Assembly (NCBI GenBank): GCA_016713985.1
Contig: JADJOD010000024.1
Location: 1 to 64,000 of the forward strand
Length of the DNA stretch: 64,000 bases
Direction: 5' to 3'
Source: Lewinellaceae bacterium
GTDB taxonomy: Bacteria; Bacteroidota; Bacteroidia; Chitinophagales; Saprospiraceae
Both the position numbers and the translations under genes were made by a program. The notes under the pieces were generated by a model, which was not told the DNA's origin, searched no databases, and saw only the letters and a program-made list of their open reading frames with translations. Shown in pieces: positions 46,402 through 55,841 of this stretch. Every line of letters starts with the position of its first letter. Within the stretch, counting starts at the first letter, position 1.

Positions 46402-46532
46402 TGTCAGAAGGTTTGATTGTGAATTGGAAAAATAATGGCTCGCCGCGACGGGTCGCGTCGCAGTATTTAGTTGAAAATCAATTTATTGGAATCGAATATC
46501 CCGGCGTCGCGGGTTGTTTTTTTCCGGTGATG

Positions 46533-46582
46533 CAAAGGTCGGCCGGCTTTCCGGCGCGGGCAATCACCCTTTTGTTGTAATC
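46533..46582 (-). promoter_or_regulatory. promoter with 24-bp operator, copy 2 (SnoaL-cupin-cytochrome operon)
   Basis: The operator (plus 46559-46582) is identical to copy 1 over all 24 bases and again stands 18 bases before GACCTTTG (plus 46533-46540). It lies 5 bases after the stop of the response regulator gene. Confidence 0.8.
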
Positions 46583-46587
46583 ATAAC

Positions 46588-47220
46588 CTATGGCATACGA
46601 AATACCTTGTTCAACGCTTCCGTACGCGTCTGCACGTGCAGTTTTTCGTAGATGTTGTGGATGTGGCGTTTCACCGTTTCGATGCTGATAAAAAGTTCGG
46701 CGGCAATTTCCTTGTACAGATATCCTTTTGCGAGCAGGTCGAGTATTTCTTTCTCCCGGGGCGTGAGTATGGCCAGTTCGGGTGAAGGAGCGGTTGTTTT
46801 TTGGAACGACGCCACCACCCGCCGGGCTATCTCGCTGCTCATAGGTGAACCGCCCTGGTACAGATCGCTCACGGCTTCCAGGAGTTTTTCCGGGGTGGTG
46901 CGTTTGAGCAGGTAGCCGCTGGCGCCGGCCCGCAGGGCGTTAAAAATGTGCTCGTCGTCGTCGTACACGGTGCACATGGCTATTTGCAAGCCCGGCATCT
47001 CCTGTTTCAACATACGTACGGCGTCGATGCCCGTCATGCCCGGCAAGTGAATATCCATGATGACCACGTCGGGTTTTTGAACCGGTATGTCATCCACGGC
47101 GTCCTCGGCATTGTCATAAGCACTGATACAGGTGTATCCCGCTGCGCCGCTGATAATGGCCTCGAATGACTGGCGGATGTCACGGTCGTCTTCGACGATG
47201 GCTACTCGGATGGTTTCCAT
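46588..47220 (-). CDS. LuxR/NarL-family response regulator
   Basis: Receiver domain with D56 (VVIMDIHLPGMTGIDAVRML) and a C-terminal LuxR helix-turn-helix (LTPREKEILDLLAKGYLYKE, then LFISIETVKRHIHNIYEKLH). The 210-residue protein is a standard NarL-type activator. Its own promoter carries operator copy 3, so it is probably autoregulated. The natural partner is the HPK7 kinase at 41479-43448. The operator sequence is not a simple NarL inverted heptamer; it has GATTAC/GATTGC direct repeats 17 bases apart. Confidence 0.93.
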   Translation of the reverse strand: METIRVAIVEDDRDIRQSFEAIISGAAGYTCISAYDNAEDAVDDIPVQKPDVVIMDIHLPGMTGIDAVRMLKQEMPGLQIAMCTVYDDDEHIFNALRAGASGYLLKRTTPEKLLEAVSDLYQGGSPMSSEIARRVVASFQKTTAPSPELAILTPREKEILDLLAKGYLYKEIAAELFISIETVKRHIHNIYEKLHVQTRTEALNKVFRMP

Positions 47221-47243
47221 TTATTTCAGTTTGATTGACGGGA

Positions 47244-47294
47244 CAAAGGTATGCGGTGGATGGCATGGGCGGCAATCACCCTTTTGTTGTAATC
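47244..47294 (-). promoter_or_regulatory. promoter with 24-bp operator, copy 3 (response regulator)
   Basis: The operator (plus 47271-47294) is identical to copies 1 and 2. It lies 19 bases before TACCTTTG (plus 47244-47251), a full -7 consensus. The ATG follows 23 bases after the -7 box. Confidence 0.8.
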
Positions 47295-47307
47295 CCGCTA
47301 TGCAGCA

Positions 47308-50003
47308 TCACCGCCCGCTCTCCTCCACCATCGCCCTCACTTCTCCGTTAAAATCCTCCGCTTTCAGCAAATCTTCCAGCGCGATATGCAGCCGGTAACG
47401 CCAGTAGTGCCTCGGATTGGCGGGAATGTTGATACGTTCGTCGTGCGGGTTTTCGCGGCGCAGTTTTTCGTCCATGCCGAGCAGGTCCTGCATCTGGAAA
47501 ATGCTCCACATGGCGGGTGACTGGAAATGCTGGCGGAGAATGGCGCGGTTGAGCCAGGCTTCGCTGAACCAGGGCGCCTTGCCTTCGTAACCGAGCATGT
47601 CGTTAAAAAAGCGCTGCGACAGGTCGCGGTCTTCTTCCCACCAGCCGCGCAGGGTACTCATGTCGTGCGTCGAAGGCGTCACCACCGACAGGTAGGGCGC
47701 GTCTTTGGGGTGGAAAAATGCCACACCCGTCGCCTTGGGCATACGCTGGATTTCGAGACTCAGAACGCCCAGTTCCTTCATGACGTCGGGTACACAACGC
47801 GGCACCATGCCGAGGTCTTCGCCACATACCAGCATGTTGGTCGCGCGTTTCAGGGCGGGCAGTTTTTCCAGGGCTTCTTCCTGCCAGAAATCATCCTGGC
47901 GGCGATAGAAATAATTGATATACAAGGCCATAAGAGGGCCCTTCACTTCTTCGGGCAGGTATTGGAACGAGGTGGTTTTTTCAATGCCGAAGCGAAAGTG
48001 CAAGGCCATCTCCACCTCCCGCTTCCCGACGGGGAGGGGTTGAGCAGGATCACGTTTGCGATCAGCCGGTACAGGCCGTTGCGGAGCCGGATATTTTGTT
48101 CGGTAGCAGGTTGGTTGTCGAAATACTGCTCCACCCGGCGCTGGGTCGAAAATTCCGGTTTCAGGTCAAAACGTTCGTCTTTGCGGGGCAGCAGGCAGTG
48201 TTCGCCGACCCAATTGGCGTCGGCGCCAAAGAGGTCCTGCACGACCCGCTCGGTGATGTAGGGTTTGCACAGGCGGTCGCGGCTGAAGCCGACACCCGCT
48301 TCCAACAACTCTTTTTCGGTGACGGGTATGGCCGGTACAAAGTGCCCGAGAATACCCTCCACGGCGTCCATCGGGATACTCCAGATGCGGAAAAAACCGA
48401 GGATGTGGTCGATGCGAAACGCGTCGAAATAAAGACTCATCTGGTGAAAACGCTGCTTCCACCAGGCAAACCCGTCGGCTTTCATACGCGCCCAGCTGTA
48501 CGTGGGAAAGCCCCAGTTTTGGCCGTTGACCGCAAAATCGTCGGGCGGCGCGCCGGCCTGCATATCCATGTTGTACAATTGCGGTGCCACCCAGGCGTCG
48601 CAACTGTAGCGGTAAATGCCGATGGGGATGTCGCCTTTCACCGCGATGCCGTTTGTGTGGGCGTAATCCGTTGCGGCTTTGAATTGCAGGTGCAGGTGCC
48701 ATTGTACAAACAGGTGAGGGGCTATGGCGTCAAAATGTTCGGATGCCGGCGAAAGCAGTTTGTCCACTTCCGCCGCCTTGTAAACCCGGTGCGACGACCA
48801 CTGGCTGAAATCGGCGGTGCCGTTGGTATCGCGGAGCCAGCAAAATGCGGCATAGGAAGCCAGCCAGTGTTTATTGGCTTCATAATACGCCCGGTACGCC
48901 TGATCCTGTAACCACTCCTCTTTCTGAAGGTGGTACAACTGGTGCACGATGTCCCGCTTTAATTGTGTAACCGATTCGTAATCAACGGTATCGAGCGCGT
49001 TGAGTTCTTTTTGTTTTTTCAGGTGCGGTTTTAAAACCGCCGCGTGTTTTTTGCCGGCCAGTTGTTCCACGTTCAGAAAAACCGGGTGCAGGGCAAAGGC
49101 CGAAATGGCGGAGTAGGGGTACGAATCCACCCAGGTATGTGTGGCGGTGGTATCGTTGATCGGCAGCAGTTGAATGAGTTTTAGCCCCACGGATTTCGCC
49201 CAGTCCACCAGCAGGTGGATATCGGCAAATTCGCCCACGCCCCAGCTTTTATTGCTACGCAGACTGAACACCGGAATCGCCACTCCGGCTCCACGCCAGC
49301 CGGGGTTTGGAAAACGCGCGAACCCGTCGTGCAGCACCGTCAGGCCCCCGTGTGAAGGCGCGTACAAGGTGCGGTTGCTGCCGTCTTCAAAACCCAGGAA
49401 TTTGTTGGTGCGGGTGTTCCAGACGCCGTATTTGTAGGCAAGTGGAAAGTCTTCCTGCGAAAGGTCGGCGCGCAGCGTCCAGCCCTCCTCGCCGGGCTGC
49501 AGGAGCAGTGGCGCGGCGCTGTCCCACGCGCGCAGGGTGCGGCCGTGGCCGAGTATACACAAGACCTCGTCGTTTTTCAGGAGAGGCGCCTTTACCCGGA
49601 AAATGTGGGTCACTGCGCCGGGTTTTCTTTTTGCCTTTTCGATCGGTTCAGCCCGGTTTTGAAATACTTTAAATGCTTGTGAATCAAACACATTCTCCAC
49701 CGCGCCGGGCGGGTTCCAATAATCGAAAACATAAATATTGTCGGTTTCGGAGGCGGAAAGGTCGAGGTGCCGCAGGCCCCATTCCACTTTTTCCCGGCCC
49801 GACCGGTCGCGGAACTCGTAGCTGTAGTACAGGTCGCCCGGAGCCGTATCGCCGGTATCCACGATGCCCTGCCACATCTCGTCGTTGAGGTAGGTCAGCG
49901 GATACTCGACAGGGGTGGAGGTATTTGAGTGCGGGGTATTTACAAGTACGAACAGGTTTTGCCCGAACTGGGTGGAATAGCGGAGGTGAAAGTGGATTTT
50001 AAT
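47308..50003 (-). CDS. malQ: 4-alpha-glucanotransferase with N-terminal starch-binding-like domain, one frameshift, possible ATT start
   Basis: This GH77 disproportionating enzyme transfers alpha-1,4-glucan segments. The core contains YFDAFRIDHILGFFRIWSIP (nucleophile Asp), VCGEDLGMVP (acid/base Glu) and VTPSTHDMSTLRG (third Asp). The N-terminal third is CBM20-like (PGDLYYSYEFRDRSGREKVE). The frame shifts at the G-run 48036-48039, where one missing base fits. The family N-terminus (KIHFHLRYSTQFGQNLFVL) is in frame upstream of the first ATG (49877) and is preceded by a stop; the only plausible start is ATT at 50003. Confidence 0.88.
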
Positions 50004-50129
50004 TCAAAAATGATCGCGAATTGGTCAAATTGTAAACATCGCCGGCGAAAAGTACGGGGATTCGTGGTTTTGCACACAGGAAAGCTTATCTTACGATTTT
50101 TCCGGAAAAATTTCACACCCGAGATTGAG

Positions 50130-50780
50130 ATGACAGATACAAAAACGCAGACCGATACCTCCTATAATATTGCCAATATCCGCTTCGAAATCGAATCAAG
50201 CGGGCATGCCACCGTTTGGTTTAACCTCGACGGGCCGGCTTTTGAGGATTCGGAAGCTATGGAAAACATGTTTGTCGAATTCGACAAATTCCTGGAATAT
50301 CTCCAGCGACAACACCCCGGCATATACGAGGTATTGCTTGACGGCACTGCGGACCATGAAACCTGGCTGGAACGGCTCGAAACGGCGGATTTTGACTGGA
50401 ACGGCCATTTGCGGCATTATATCGACCGGCATGTGGACCTCGAAGCGGCAGAGAAAAAACGGATGGAATGGCTGGGCGCCCGCCGGGCCAGACAAGTCAC
50501 CCCGGAAGGGCAAAAATTAGAAGCCGGCTGGAGCCAGTTGACGTCTCTGGCCGAGCCTTCAGGCGATCCCACCTGGGACGATGTTGCCCACGCCATTATC
50601 GCCGGTCTGAACGATACGGCGATCGAATTGTACCCCGAAGTGCTTGATTTTGGAAAGGAAGACAATGACCGGCTCCGGGAAATGCTGGAGTCGCACGGCG
50701 AACGCCTTGCCAATCAATTGTTTGCACTGACAAAAAGTGTGCGGGAAGGGCAGGAGAAAAGCAGAGCCCCTTTCAGGTAA
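50130..50780 (+). CDS. hypothetical acidic protein
   Basis: The 216-residue protein starts MTDTKTQTDTSYNIANIRFE and is rich in acidic and aromatic residues (WFNLDGPAFEDSEAMENMFV, VLLDGTADHETWLERLETAD). No signal peptide, membrane helix or known domain is visible. It is divergent from malQ. An upstream in-frame start (49929) would overlap malQ by 75 bases; ATG 50130 is preferred because the first 67 residues of the longer form are basic and unlike the rest. Confidence 0.65.
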   Translation: MTDTKTQTDTSYNIANIRFEIESSGHATVWFNLDGPAFEDSEAMENMFVEFDKFLEYLQRQHPGIYEVLLDGTADHETWLERLETADFDWNGHLRHYIDRHVDLEAAEKKRMEWLGARRARQVTPEGQKLEAGWSQLTSLAEPSGDPTWDDVAHAIIAGLNDTAIELYPEVLDFGKEDNDRLREMLESHGERLANQLFALTKSVREGQEKSRAPFR

Positions 50781-50921
50781 AAGCACTCCTTAACCAGCAG
50801 AAAAGACCGGCCTTTTTGGTGCAGTGCCCGTTTCGTCCGGAAAAAGGAAAGAAAACCTTCGGGAATGCATCAAAATTGAATTGGTGGAAGCGCCGGAATA
50901 ATCCACGAACTAAAGTTCGTG

Positions 50922-51674
50922 TTACTCATCTTCCGGCAAAGTCAGCCAGAAATTATTGGCCCCCTCTCCCTGAATGAGCGCTATGGCCTGTTCGTTGAGC
51001 AATTCGAGCAGGGCCAGGAAGGTAACAATGGCGTGGATGCGGTTTTCGAGTGTTAAAAAAAGGCTTTCAAACGCCGCTTTTTTCCCTTTTTTCAATTTGG
51101 AAGCGATGTAACTGCGCTGTTCCTGAATGGTGTAATTGTAATTGTACACCGTGTGTACCCGTTTGCTTTTTTGTTCATCGTCAAAACGGGCCAGCAGGCG
51201 TTCGAATACACGCAGGAGTTTGTATAAAGTGATACTTTCCATCTCCGCGTCGGCGAGGGCATGTTCGGCGAGTTTGCGCATTTCGGTGGCGGCATAACCG
51301 CGCGGGTTCATAAAAGCGCGCATATCTTCGAGGCGGCGCAGGTCATCCAGCACACTTTTATACCGTTTATATTCGAGCAGGCGCTCCACCAGTTCGTGCC
51401 GCGGGTCGATCTCGTTGCCCTCTTCATCCACCTGTTTGCGGGGCAGCAGAAGTTTGGCTTTGATACGCATGAGTGTGGCGGCCACCACGATGAATTCGGA
51501 TGCCAGATCGATGTTCATCGACTCCATGTGGTGCATGTAGTCGAGAAAATCGTTGGTAATCTTTGCGATCGGAATGTTGTAAATATCCAGTTCGTCCCGC
51601 TCGATAAAAAAAAGGAGCAGGTCGAAAGGGCCTTCGAAGACCGGGAGCCTAATGGTAAAAGTGTCTGTGGGCAT
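50922..51674 (-). CDS. scpA: segregation and condensation protein A
   Basis: ScpA is the kleisin subunit of the SMC-ScpAB condensin that compacts and segregates the chromosome. The 250-residue protein has the N-terminal helix FEGPFDLLLFFIERDELDIY that binds the SMC neck, the ScpB-binding middle, and a C-terminal winged helix (FLTLENRIHAIVTFLALLEL). scpB is not in the window. Its leader is the left arm of the 96-bp inverted repeat. Confidence 0.95.
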   Translation of the reverse strand: MPTDTFTIRLPVFEGPFDLLLFFIERDELDIYNIPIAKITNDFLDYMHHMESMNIDLASEFIVVAATLMRIKAKLLLPRKQVDEEGNEIDPRHELVERLLEYKRYKSVLDDLRRLEDMRAFMNPRGYAATEMRKLAEHALADAEMESITLYKLLRVFERLLARFDDEQKSKRVHTVYNYNYTIQEQRSYIASKLKKGKKAAFESLFLTLENRIHAIVTFLALLELLNEQAIALIQGEGANNFWLTLPEDE

Positions 51675-51684
51675 TCCTGGAAGG

Positions 51685-51987
51685 GTTTAAAGGTTTAAGG
51701 GTTTAAGGGTTTAAAGGTTTCAGGGTTTCAGTGGCTTTCTGGCATCTGGCATCTGGCATCTGGCATCTGGCATCTGGCATCTGGCATGCCGAAGTTTCGA
51801 GCCCGCAAAAATAGAAAATACCAACTGCTCCAAGATGATTTATGTGGTCTGTTGTACCTTACATTCGTGATAAGCTTCATCAACTCCACAGATGCCAGAT
51901 GTCAGATGCCAGATGCTAGATGCCAGATGCCAGAAAGCCACTGAAACCCTGAAACCTTTAAACCCTTAAACCCTTAAACCTTTAAAC
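51685..51987. repeat. large inverted repeat between scpA and the RsmI-like gene
   Basis: Arms 51685-51780 and 51892-51987 (96 bases each) are reverse complements with about two mismatches; the spacer is about 111 bases. Each arm holds GTTTAAGG-type words next to the gene and GGCATCT-type words (about six or seven) on the inner side. The left arm ends 10 bases from the scpA ATG, the right arm 1 base from the ATG of the RsmI-like gene, so both genes would have nearly the same leader. The spacer has no gene; it holds a -7 box for scpA (51806-51813). Confidence 0.93.
51806..51813 (-). promoter_or_regulatory. -7 element TATTTTTG for scpA
   Basis: Exact consensus on the minus strand inside the spacer of the large inverted repeat, with TTGG about 19 bases upstream. 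For the + strand gene I find only a weak TACCTTAC-like box in the same spacer. Confidence 0.5.
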
Positions 51988-51988
51988 A

Positions 51989-52696
51989 ATGACACTCTAC
52001 CTCATTCCCGTTCCCATCGCTGAAAATGCTTTGTATACGATTCCTGATTACGTGCTTGATATTGCGCGCAAACTGGACGTATTTATTGTCGAACGCCCCA
52101 AAACGGCCAGGCACTTTATCAAAAGTATCGGCCCGGGGAAGCGGCTGCAGGAAATGACTTTTGTTGAACTATCTGATAATCAAAATCTTGCAGAGGCGGA
52201 AGCCACCTTTTTGCAAGCCATTGCCGCAGGCAAAGACGTGGGCCTGCTTTCCGAAGCGGGCTGCCCGGGCGTCGCCGATCCCGGCGCTGCCATCGTTGCA
52301 CGAGCCCACCGGGCGGGTGTACGTGTGGTACCGCTGGTCGGCCCGTCCTCCCTGTTGCTGGCGCTGATGGCTTCGGGTATGAACGGTCAGCGTTTTGCTT
52401 TCCAGGGATACCTGTCGCCCAAACGACCCGAACTGGCGCGTGACCTGCACCGGCTGGAAAACCTGGCCCGCCAGCACGACCAGACGCAGTTGTTCATCGA
52501 AACCCCCTACCGCTCCCAGATGGTGCTGGAAGTAGCGCTGGAGACCCTCCAGCCCGATACCTGGTTCGGCGTGGCGCAAGACCTGACCGGGGCGGAAGAG
52601 TGGGTGCGATCCCTGCCGGTTCGTGAATGGAAAAAACTGGAAAAGAAAGAGTTGTCAAAATCGCCGGCCGTATTTTTGGTGTACCGGCCGGCGTAA
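51989..52696 (+). CDS. RsmI-like SAM-dependent methyltransferase
   Basis: The 235-residue protein has the tetrapyrrole-methylase fold with PVPIAENALYTIP at the N-terminus, LLSEAGCPGVADPGAAIVAR and LVGPSSLLLALMASGMNGQR. This is the Bacteroidota branch related to RsmI, which methylates the ribose of C1402 in 16S rRNA. The family also contains YabN-like and corrin enzymes, so the substrate is inferred. The start follows directly on the inverted-repeat arm. Confidence 0.85.
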   Translation: MTLYLIPVPIAENALYTIPDYVLDIARKLDVFIVERPKTARHFIKSIGPGKRLQEMTFVELSDNQNLAEAEATFLQAIAAGKDVGLLSEAGCPGVADPGAAIVARAHRAGVRVVPLVGPSSLLLALMASGMNGQRFAFQGYLSPKRPELARDLHRLENLARQHDQTQLFIETPYRSQMVLEVALETLQPDTWFGVAQDLTGAEEWVRSLPVREWKKLEKKELSKSPAVFLVYRPA

Positions 52697-52703
52697 TATG
52701 CGC

Positions 52704-53387
52704 CTACATTTTGCCGCCGTAGCGGATAAATGCGTATTGTATCCCGAAACTCATACGCAGACTGCGCAGATAGGCCGGGCCATTGCCGATTTCCGGGTTT
52801 TCACTCCAGACAAAACTCGGGCGCGCCACCAGCCGGAAATAATCGGTAGAGTGTAATTTAAACCCGATACCGAGTTCATACGTGCGCAGGGTGGATTTGA
52901 AATACTGCCGGCGGCTCCAGGTCCGGGTGGGTGGTTTGCTCGACCAGTACGTAGATTCCACTTTTTCAGGCGCGCCGGTGTCGAAAAAATCGAGCGAGGC
53001 AGCCCCCTGCACATACACGCAGTTGCAAGGCAGGCGGTATTGGATGCGCAGGGGAATGGACCAGTAAACCGGCCTGAATACCTTATCCGTGTATTGAAAA
53101 ACGGTCACCTCACTTGCGCCGACTTGTACGGAGCTGATGTTTCGGTCGAACGTTTTGTACCGGGACTCGGGATAAACCTTGCGGGAGATACCTGCGCCGA
53201 ACGAGAATTTTTTAAAAGGATACTCCACGTGCAAACCCGGGAACGGGCGCCGCAGTTCGACGCCCTCCGAGTAGTGGCCCAGGTCCATAGCTGCTTCAAG
53301 GCCGATCACCATTTTAGCAAAAGGTTCCTGGGCGGACAGTCGGGAGGCAAGGATTAAAAAGAAGGCGTAAAAAAGGATGTTTTTCAT
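52704..53387 (-). CDS. outer-membrane beta-barrel protein
   Basis: A signal peptide (MKNILFYAFFLILASRLSAQ) leads a 207-residue mature protein with alternating strands (HVEYPFKKFSFGAGISRKVY, YWSIPLRIQYRLPCNCVYVQ) and a final aromatic strand (MSFGIQYAFIRYGGKM). It fits a small porin-like or OmpW/porT-like barrel of unknown function. It is convergent with the RsmI-like gene, 7 bases apart. Confidence 0.72.
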   Translation of the reverse strand: MKNILFYAFFLILASRLSAQEPFAKMVIGLEAAMDLGHYSEGVELRRPFPGLHVEYPFKKFSFGAGISRKVYPESRYKTFDRNISSVQVGASEVTVFQYTDKVFRPVYWSIPLRIQYRLPCNCVYVQGAASLDFFDTGAPEKVESTYWSSKPPTRTWSRRQYFKSTLRTYELGIGFKLHSTDYFRLVARPSFVWSENPEIGNGPAYLRSLRMSFGIQYAFIRYGGKM

Positions 53388-53496
53388 GTCGGGCAGTTTT
53401 AATTAAGCCGGTAAATACGTTTCATCCTAATGACGCAGTAAACAAGGGGGACGTTGGTGGCCAATTGTTAGGGTTGCGTTAAAACTACGCTTCGGT

Positions 53497-55764
53497 TCAC
53501 AACTTGTTCATCACAAAAGTGGTCAGTTTGGTAAACAGATGCCGGGTCGCATTTTTGCCGCTGATGTCGTGGTTGCGATTCGGGTAATAATACGTTTCAA
53601 ATTGTTTGTTGGCTTTGATCAAGGCGTTGATCATTTCCACGGTTTGTTGCCAGTGCACGTTGTCGTCGGCAATACCGTGACAAATGAGGTAGTTGCCACC
53701 GCGCAGTTGTTCGGCAAAATTGATGGGTGAATTATCCTCGTAACCTTTCGCATTGTTCTGCATGGTATGCATAAAACGCTCTGTATAAGCAGAATCGTAC
53801 CATTTCCAGTTGACGACCGGCGCCACGGCCATCGCCATTTTAAACACGTTATTTCCTTTTAAAATACAGGAAGTGCTCAGGTAGCCGCCAAAACTCCAGC
53901 CCCAGATGCCGATCCGGCCGGCGTCTACAAACGGCAATGAACCGAGATAACGGGCGGCTGCAATCTGGTCCTCCGTTTCGTATTTGCCCAGTTGGAGCTG
54001 GGTGCATTTTTTGAAGTCGCGCCCGCGCCCGCCCGTGCCGCGGTTGTCCACACTCACAATGATGTAGCCTTTTTGCGTCAGCATCTGGTGCCAGGTGCCC
54101 ACAAATCCATCATATTGATTTTGAACGGTTTGTGACCCAGGCCCGCCGTAATTATCGAATAAAACCGGGTATTTTCGGGTAGAATCGAAGTTGGCCGGTT
54201 TGAGGATCCAGCCGTTTAGCCCGACGCCCGTTATGGCAGGGTTGTCGCCGGAGTTGGTTTCATTCGCAGCCCATTTGGAAGCGGATGGCGATGCCGGAGC
54301 CGGTGTAAAGGAAAAAAACTCCTTTCGGGCAAAGCCGTATTCCCGCCTCAGGTTATTGACCCGTTCGTTGTTGGTGAAGGTGCGCAATACCTTGCCGCTG
54401 CGATCGTGCAGCGTCACCACGGGCGGGGTGTTGGCATCGGACCATTTAAGGGTGTAAAAATCGAAGGATGGGCTGAACGACGCGTCGTGGGCGCCTGCGT
54501 CCGGAGTGAGCAAGCGGGGCGCGCTTCCGTCGATATTGCCCTCCCAAACCTGCCGGTCCATCGGCGTCGGGGTGGCGGTCTGGTAGTAAAACCTGCCCGT
54601 TTTTTCGTCTAAGCCGTAAACCTCGGTCACTTCAAAATTGCCGGAAGTCAGCGCGCGGATCAGTTTCCCGTCCGTGCCGTAGAGATACAGGTGCTGGAAG
54701 CCACTTTGTTCACTTGTCCACAAAAACTGGCGGCCGTTTTTCAGGAAAACCAGGTTGTCGTGCACGTCCACGTAAGCCGGGTCGGTTTCGCGCAGCAGGG
54801 GACGCACCGGAATCCAGTTGGTTTTATCGTCGTCATCGTAGAGCACCCGGTTGTGCAGGGCGATCAGCAATTCCAGGGTATCCTGGCGGCGGTTGAGGCG
54901 TGTGACCACGAGTTGATTGTCGGTCGTCCAGTGAATACGCGGCACGTAGTCGTCTTTTTCCAGGCCCATGATCTGCCCGATCGCGCGGCCGGCGTCGACG
55001 TCGTACAGGTGTACGCTGACCACCGAATTCGGCTCGCCCACTTTCGGGTATTTGAAGGAGGTTTCGCGCGGATACATACCGCCCTGGTACCAGGTGAGCG
55101 GAAACTCCGGCACCTCGCGTTCGTCGAACCGGATAAAAGCGATTCGGGAGCCGTCGGGGCTCCATTTGGCAGCCACCATACCTTCGCCGCTGACGGGACT
55201 GAACTCTTCCTCGTAAACCCAGTCGGGCAGACCGTTGATGACCTTGTTTTTTTCGCCGTCGCGGGTGATCTGCGTGACCTTGTTGCTCATTAAATCCTTG
55301 ATATACAAATTATTACCTGCTACAAAAGCCACCTGTGTTCCATCGGGTGAAAAACAGGCAAACTGTTGTTTTTCCACGTCGTAAACGGGGATTGTCTGCG
55401 CCGTTTTCAGGTCGTACACAAAATAATTGGCCAAAACGGAGTGCCGGTACACGGGTTGCTTGCCGGTGCGCAGCAGCAATTTTGTTTCATCTTCGCTGAA
55501 ATCAAACTGGTCGTATTGTTTCACTTCCGCCGGCAATTGGAGCGCCACGACGGAATCCACTTTTTCGTCGCGCACATCGTGAATGTGCAAGCCCCTGGCG
55601 TCGGCTTCCACATAGTGAATACCGTCGGCGAGGTACTGAAAATCGGGGCCCGACTCGGGATAAAACTGGAAGTTGAGGAAGCAATCGTCCAGCGTGATCT
55701 CTTTTTGTGCAAACAGGAAATTGGAAGAAAGCAGAAAACAAAGCAGGGCAATCGTTTTTTTCAT
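53497..55764 (-). CDS. dipeptidyl peptidase IV-like S9 peptidase, secreted
   Basis: The 755-residue protein has a signal peptide (MKKTIALLCFLLSSNFLFAQ), an N-terminal beta-propeller (DPP IV domain) and a C-terminal alpha/beta hydrolase. The triad is S624 (GIWGWSFGGYLS), D700 (HGIADDNVHWQQ) and H732 (YPNRNHDIS). It removes X-Pro or X-Ala dipeptides from peptides in the periplasm. The leader has GGTTTATGAAGG words shared with the ccoNO-ccoQ spacer. Confidence 0.93.
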   Translation of the reverse strand: MKKTIALLCFLLSSNFLFAQKEITLDDCFLNFQFYPESGPDFQYLADGIHYVEADARGLHIHDVRDEKVDSVVALQLPAEVKQYDQFDFSEDETKLLLRTGKQPVYRHSVLANYFVYDLKTAQTIPVYDVEKQQFACFSPDGTQVAFVAGNNLYIKDLMSNKVTQITRDGEKNKVINGLPDWVYEEEFSPVSGEGMVAAKWSPDGSRIAFIRFDEREVPEFPLTWYQGGMYPRETSFKYPKVGEPNSVVSVHLYDVDAGRAIGQIMGLEKDDYVPRIHWTTDNQLVVTRLNRRQDTLELLIALHNRVLYDDDDKTNWIPVRPLLRETDPAYVDVHDNLVFLKNGRQFLWTSEQSGFQHLYLYGTDGKLIRALTSGNFEVTEVYGLDEKTGRFYYQTATPTPMDRQVWEGNIDGSAPRLLTPDAGAHDASFSPSFDFYTLKWSDANTPPVVTLHDRSGKVLRTFTNNERVNNLRREYGFARKEFFSFTPAPASPSASKWAANETNSGDNPAITGVGLNGWILKPANFDSTRKYPVLFDNYGGPGSQTVQNQYDGFVGTWHQMLTQKGYIIVSVDNRGTGGRGRDFKKCTQLQLGKYETEDQIAAARYLGSLPFVDAGRIGIWGWSFGGYLSTSCILKGNNVFKMAMAVAPVVNWKWYDSAYTERFMHTMQNNAKGYEDNSPINFAEQLRGGNYLICHGIADDNVHWQQTVEMINALIKANKQFETYYYPNRNHDISGKNATRHLFTKLTTFVMNKL

Positions 55765-55796
55765 CGGATCAATAATTTCTCTGTGGAGGTATAAAA

Positions 55797-55841
55797 AGGT
55801 TGATAAGGGTTTATGAAGGTTTATGAAGGTTGATAAGCGTT
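55797..55841. repeat. GGTTGATAAGGG/GGTTTATGAAGG word repeat before DPP IV
   Basis: Four related words in tandem in the DPP IV leader. The last 24 bases (55818-55841) are identical to 1502-1525 in the ccoNO-ccoQ spacer. Confidence 0.8.

Noticed and set aside
51685..51987. Insertion sequence with terminal inverted repeats
   Set aside because: The spacer is only about 111 bases with no transposase fragment, and the arms are simple word repeats that abut start codons.
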